46,153 bases of DNA from a virus. Each line of letters begins with the position of its first letter. Within the stretch, counting starts at the first letter, position 1. Made by a program: the position numbers and the translations under genes. Location: the IMG/VR virus record IMGVR_UViG_3300049460_000147, positions 1 to 46,153 of that record, one strand, 5' to 3'. The notes below the pieces were generated by a model. That model ran no database searches. It was given only the letters and a program-made list of their open reading frames with translations, and was not told where the DNA came from. Of the stretch, positions 44,046 through 46,153 are shown one piece after another.

Positions 44046-45386
44046 TTAGATGGTGAATGATTGAATGATGATGTTAGCGCCCGGCGTTCCAGTACCTGCA
44101 CCTACCGCTATATAGAGCGTTTGCGGGGTAACGATAGGGACGGCAGGGAATGGTGCCGTGGCGGTCTGGCCGGCCGAAATGATGACCATGTTGAATGGCC
44201 TTGCCCCAAGGCCTCCAGTTGATCCCGCAACTGCTCCTGATCCAGTCGCATTCGACGCGGTATTTGATACCACTATCTGGCCGTCGCACATTCTCGCGTT
44301 TAGCGGAACAGCACCGGCAGCAGACACTAAAGTGTATGAAGCGACCGCACCGTTTGCGTTATAGATCGATACGGCGGTAGTGTAAAAGAATGTTCGATCG
44401 AGTTGCGCTCCAATCACAAACTGGCTACTCGCGGTTGTCGGCCATACAGCCAGCAGCGCGCTAGCCGTGTATCCGGCTGGCATGTTCGCACCGCCGTACA
44501 CGTTCGGCTGGGCTGAGCTCGTCGCATTCTTGGCCAGCAGCGCACTCGTCCCCGTCGTCGGGTTGTAGATCGCATACAGCGCGACATAGCCCGACACCGG
44601 AGCCGCGCCCGTATCCATCCCTCCCGCGCCAGTCGTCGCAAGGTTGATCGTCTTGCTGAAGCTCGGCAGGCAGTAACGAACTCCGCCCAGCGCGGTTTCA
44701 ACGATGATCTCGTCGGCCGTAAGCGTAGCCGTGGCAGACGCCGCAGTGACGCTCATCGACAAGTTACGCGTCGATCCAACAACACCCGCAGCCTGCCCCA
44801 TCTGCACCGCATGCTGGCTCTGCGTGGCGGAGGCGATTTGCTGAGCACCGCCGGCGCATTCCATGAGGACCGCAATCGGATTGCCGCTGTTCACGCCGGG
44901 GATGGTCGCGCGCATCAGCACTGCGGTGCCGTTCAGCGCGAGTTCGCCACCTTGCAGAGGCTGAAGTCCAAGGCCGTAGATCGGAATCGCGGTCAGGCCG
45001 TCCGGAGCGTAGGTCGATGCGCCCGTGTTGGCGTGGGCGATCTTTACCTGCTGGACGACGCCGTCAACCCAGGTGCCTGCGACGAGCGGGGGAGAATTGA
45101 CAGCCGTGTACGCGTTTGCCGCGCCGGTATCGGCAAGGATGATGGTGCTCTGTCCGAGCCGCTTGATGGCCGCGAGAACCTGGTTATACGTCGGCTTGCT
45201 AAGTGTTAGGCCGGCAGCCGTGACGACGTTGGACAGCTCCATCATCACGGCATTCAGCCACTCAGCCGGTACGATCGTCGCGGGCGTGCTCGTGGCGGGA
45301 TTGCCGTCGGTGAAGAAGCCTGCCGTACCGGCAGCAGTAGCCGCCGGCTGCGTCGTTGCCGCAGTCGAGTTATCGATTTGATACAT
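44046..45386 (-). CDS. Tail fibre protein
   Basis: A 446-residue fibre. The N-terminal 70 residues (MYQIDNSTAATTQPAATAAG, FFTDGNP, PATIVPAEWLNAVMMELSNV) are the standard baseplate-attachment part of phage tail fibres. The rest is Ala/Thr/Ser/Gly-rich beta structure ending FNMVIISAGQTA and IIIQSFTI. It probably binds the host surface. It follows the DUF2313 tail protein gene by seven bases. Confidence 0.82.
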   Translation of the reverse strand: MYQIDNSTAATTQPAATAAGTAGFFTDGNPATSTPATIVPAEWLNAVMMELSNVVTAAGLTLSKPTYNQVLAAIKRLGQSTIILADTGAANAYTAVNSPPLVAGTWVDGVVQQVKIAHANTGASTYAPDGLTAIPIYGLGLQPLQGGELALNGTAVLMRATIPGVNSGNPIAVLMECAGGAQQIASATQSQHAVQMGQAAGVVGSTRNLSMSVTAASATATLTADEIIVETALGGVRYCLPSFSKTINLATTGAGGMDTGAAPVSGYVALYAIYNPTTGTSALLAKNATSSAQPNVYGGANMPAGYTASALLAVWPTTASSQFVIGAQLDRTFFYTTAVSIYNANGAVASYTLVSAAGAVPLNARMCDGQIVVSNTASNATGSGAVAGSTGGLGARPFNMVIISAGQTATAPFPAVPIVTPQTLYIAVGAGTGTPGANIIIQSFTI

Positions 45387-45393
45387 TCAAACC

Positions 45394-45990
45394 TCAGGAA
45401 TAATGGAATTGCAGAACCGTGTGCGCGGGGGCAATGGCGTTCAATTCGCACTGAAGAACGGTATTGCCCCAACTGCCAAGGGGCTCGCCCGCCGTTGATT
45501 GACCGGCCGCAAAGTGCGTAACCGTGTTAAGCGGAGCGTTGGCGGCCCAAGTAAAGAACCAGTCCGTATTTCCCAGCTGCTGCCCGCATGTGCTTTGCCC
45601 ACATCGGAACGGCGCGTAGTTCGTGATCGTGATTCCGTATCCAAGCTTTGCCGCGAACCCGATGTAATACGCCGCGGACTGGCCGCCACTATTGGCGAGC
45701 CGCGCCACGACCTGAGCGCGTCTCTGTTGGACTGTTGGCGATTCGCCTGCGCATGGGTCAGGAAGGCCGAGCGTCAGTTCCCATTCGGGCAGCAAATCAT
45801 AGGTCGTCGCGGGGAAGGCATCGACGAGTAGGTAATTAGCTCGAGCGGTCGTCCGTCCGTAGATCTGCGTGAGGCCGGTAAAAACTTGCGTTTGAACTGC
45901 ATCCGGATCTCGTGGCCATACGCGCCCGCGCGGCATGAGCGCCTGAAAAGCGCGGAGAAAGTCCGCGCCAGTGAGGTTTGGTGCTGGCAT
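45394..45990 (-). CDS. DUF2313/YmfQ-like tail protein
   Basis: A 198-residue baseplate protein: FLRAFQALMPRGRVWPRDPD, a helical region, EWELTLGLPDPCAGESPTVQ, QRRAQVVARLANSGGQS and YIGFAAKLGY near the middle. The PRGRAWPR...LLPEWE.TLGLPDPC pattern is the YmfQ (gp48 of Mu-like) family of baseplate proteins. Its place between a BaseplateJ gene and a fibre gene is the usual one in Mu/P2-like tails. Confidence 0.85.
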   Translation of the reverse strand: MPAPNLTGADFLRAFQALMPRGRVWPRDPDAVQTQVFTGLTQIYGRTTARANYLLVDAFPATTYDLLPEWELTLGLPDPCAGESPTVQQRRAQVVARLANSGGQSAAYYIGFAAKLGYGITITNYAPFRCGQSTCGQQLGNTDWFFTWAANAPLNTVTHFAAGQSTAGEPLGSWGNTVLQCELNAIAPAHTVLQFHYS

Positions 45991-45998
45991 CAGTCACC

Positions 45999-46153
45999 TC
46001 ACGGATAGTTGATGCTGCCGAGGACCGGCAGATTGCCGGTCGCATTCGTGATGTTTCCGGATGGAGACGTGATCACGAATCCGGCTGTGCCGGAGACCGC
46101 ACCGATGGCTGATTCAATATCAGACAGGTTGATCGTCCCGCCCGGTGCGCCAT
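45999..46153 (-). CDS. BaseplateJ-like protein, C-terminus (cut by window edge)
   Basis: The last 51 codons of a baseplate J/gp47-like gene: [20 protein letters not shown] and [20 protein letters not shown] before the stop. The gene continues beyond the right edge. Baseplate J forms the wedge of contractile or long tails. It ends 9 bases before the DUF2313 gene. Confidence 0.75.
   Translation of the reverse strand, partial: GAPGGTINLSDIESAIGAVSGTAGFVITSPSGNITNATGNLPVLGSINYP

Noticed and set aside
1-46153. tRNA genes and CRISPR arrays
   Set aside because: I looked for T-loop-like GGTTCGAATCC motifs with matching stems and for regularly spaced identical repeats, and found none convincing.

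Overview
The window looks like most of a temperate tailed-phage genome from the Burkholderia group (Burkholderia, Paraburkholderia or Caballeronia). The basis is high GC, genes chained by ATGA/GTGA overlaps, and families I associate with phages of these hosts (replisome organizer plus lambda-P-like pair, DUF2528/DUF2591/DUF1643/DUF3268 proteins, DUF2313 and BaseplateJ tail proteins). No database search was possible; family names are from recognition of motifs.

The layout is a mirror image of lambda. An immunity region lies at 12.4-13.7 kb. A leaderless-looking cro on the minus strand faces a cI on the plus strand, with three evenly spaced operators between them. Leftward from cro, one operon of about 30 genes runs to the left edge. 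It holds a CII-like protein, a small membrane protein, two ParB-fold proteins, the O- and P-type replication proteins with a possible iteron origin, an N6/N4 and a C5 DNA methyltransferase, a PD-(D/E)XK nuclease, a Ref-type nuclease, many small proteins and a Q-like antiterminator. Rightward, a second promoter with three matching operators drives a KilA-N protein, a 733-nt segment without a convincing gene, then many small proteins. These include an acyl carrier protein, HNH homing-type nucleases, a RecT/YqaJ recombination pair, and an AlpA-type excisionase convergent with a tyrosine integrase. Both flanks of the integrase are phage-like, and a cluster of seven GCGTAGG heptamers beside it looks like an intact attP, so this is probably a circular or unintegrated phage map.

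From 29.8 to 33.4 kb lie plus-strand accessory genes (HNH-AP2 nuclease, a minimal ATP-dependent DNA ligase domain, small proteins). From 33.5 to 46.2 kb the minus strand carries part of the late operon, read right to left: baseplate J (cut by the window edge), DUF2313, tail fibre, GH19 endolysin with a membrane protein, a structural protein, a glycine-rich repeat fibre, a holin-like protein, three lipoproteins and a class 3 lipase. Head and most tail genes would lie outside the window, joining its two ends on a circular map.

Two cassettes interrupt the late operon. One is a toxin-antitoxin-like pair. The other is a plus-strand 'moron' with its own promoter, palindromic operator and terminator: a DNA-binding protein, an SGNH-type lipoprotein, an outer-membrane beta-barrel and a 2-oxoglutarate/Fe(II) oxygenase. 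It probably changes the envelope of the lysogen.

The most unusual points are: a C5 methyltransferase gene overlapped along its whole length by a second family-like reading frame; a 733-nt leader-like segment with an rrn-type boxA; a cI gene broken exactly at its Ala-Gly self-cleavage site; and matched triple operators at both early promoters.
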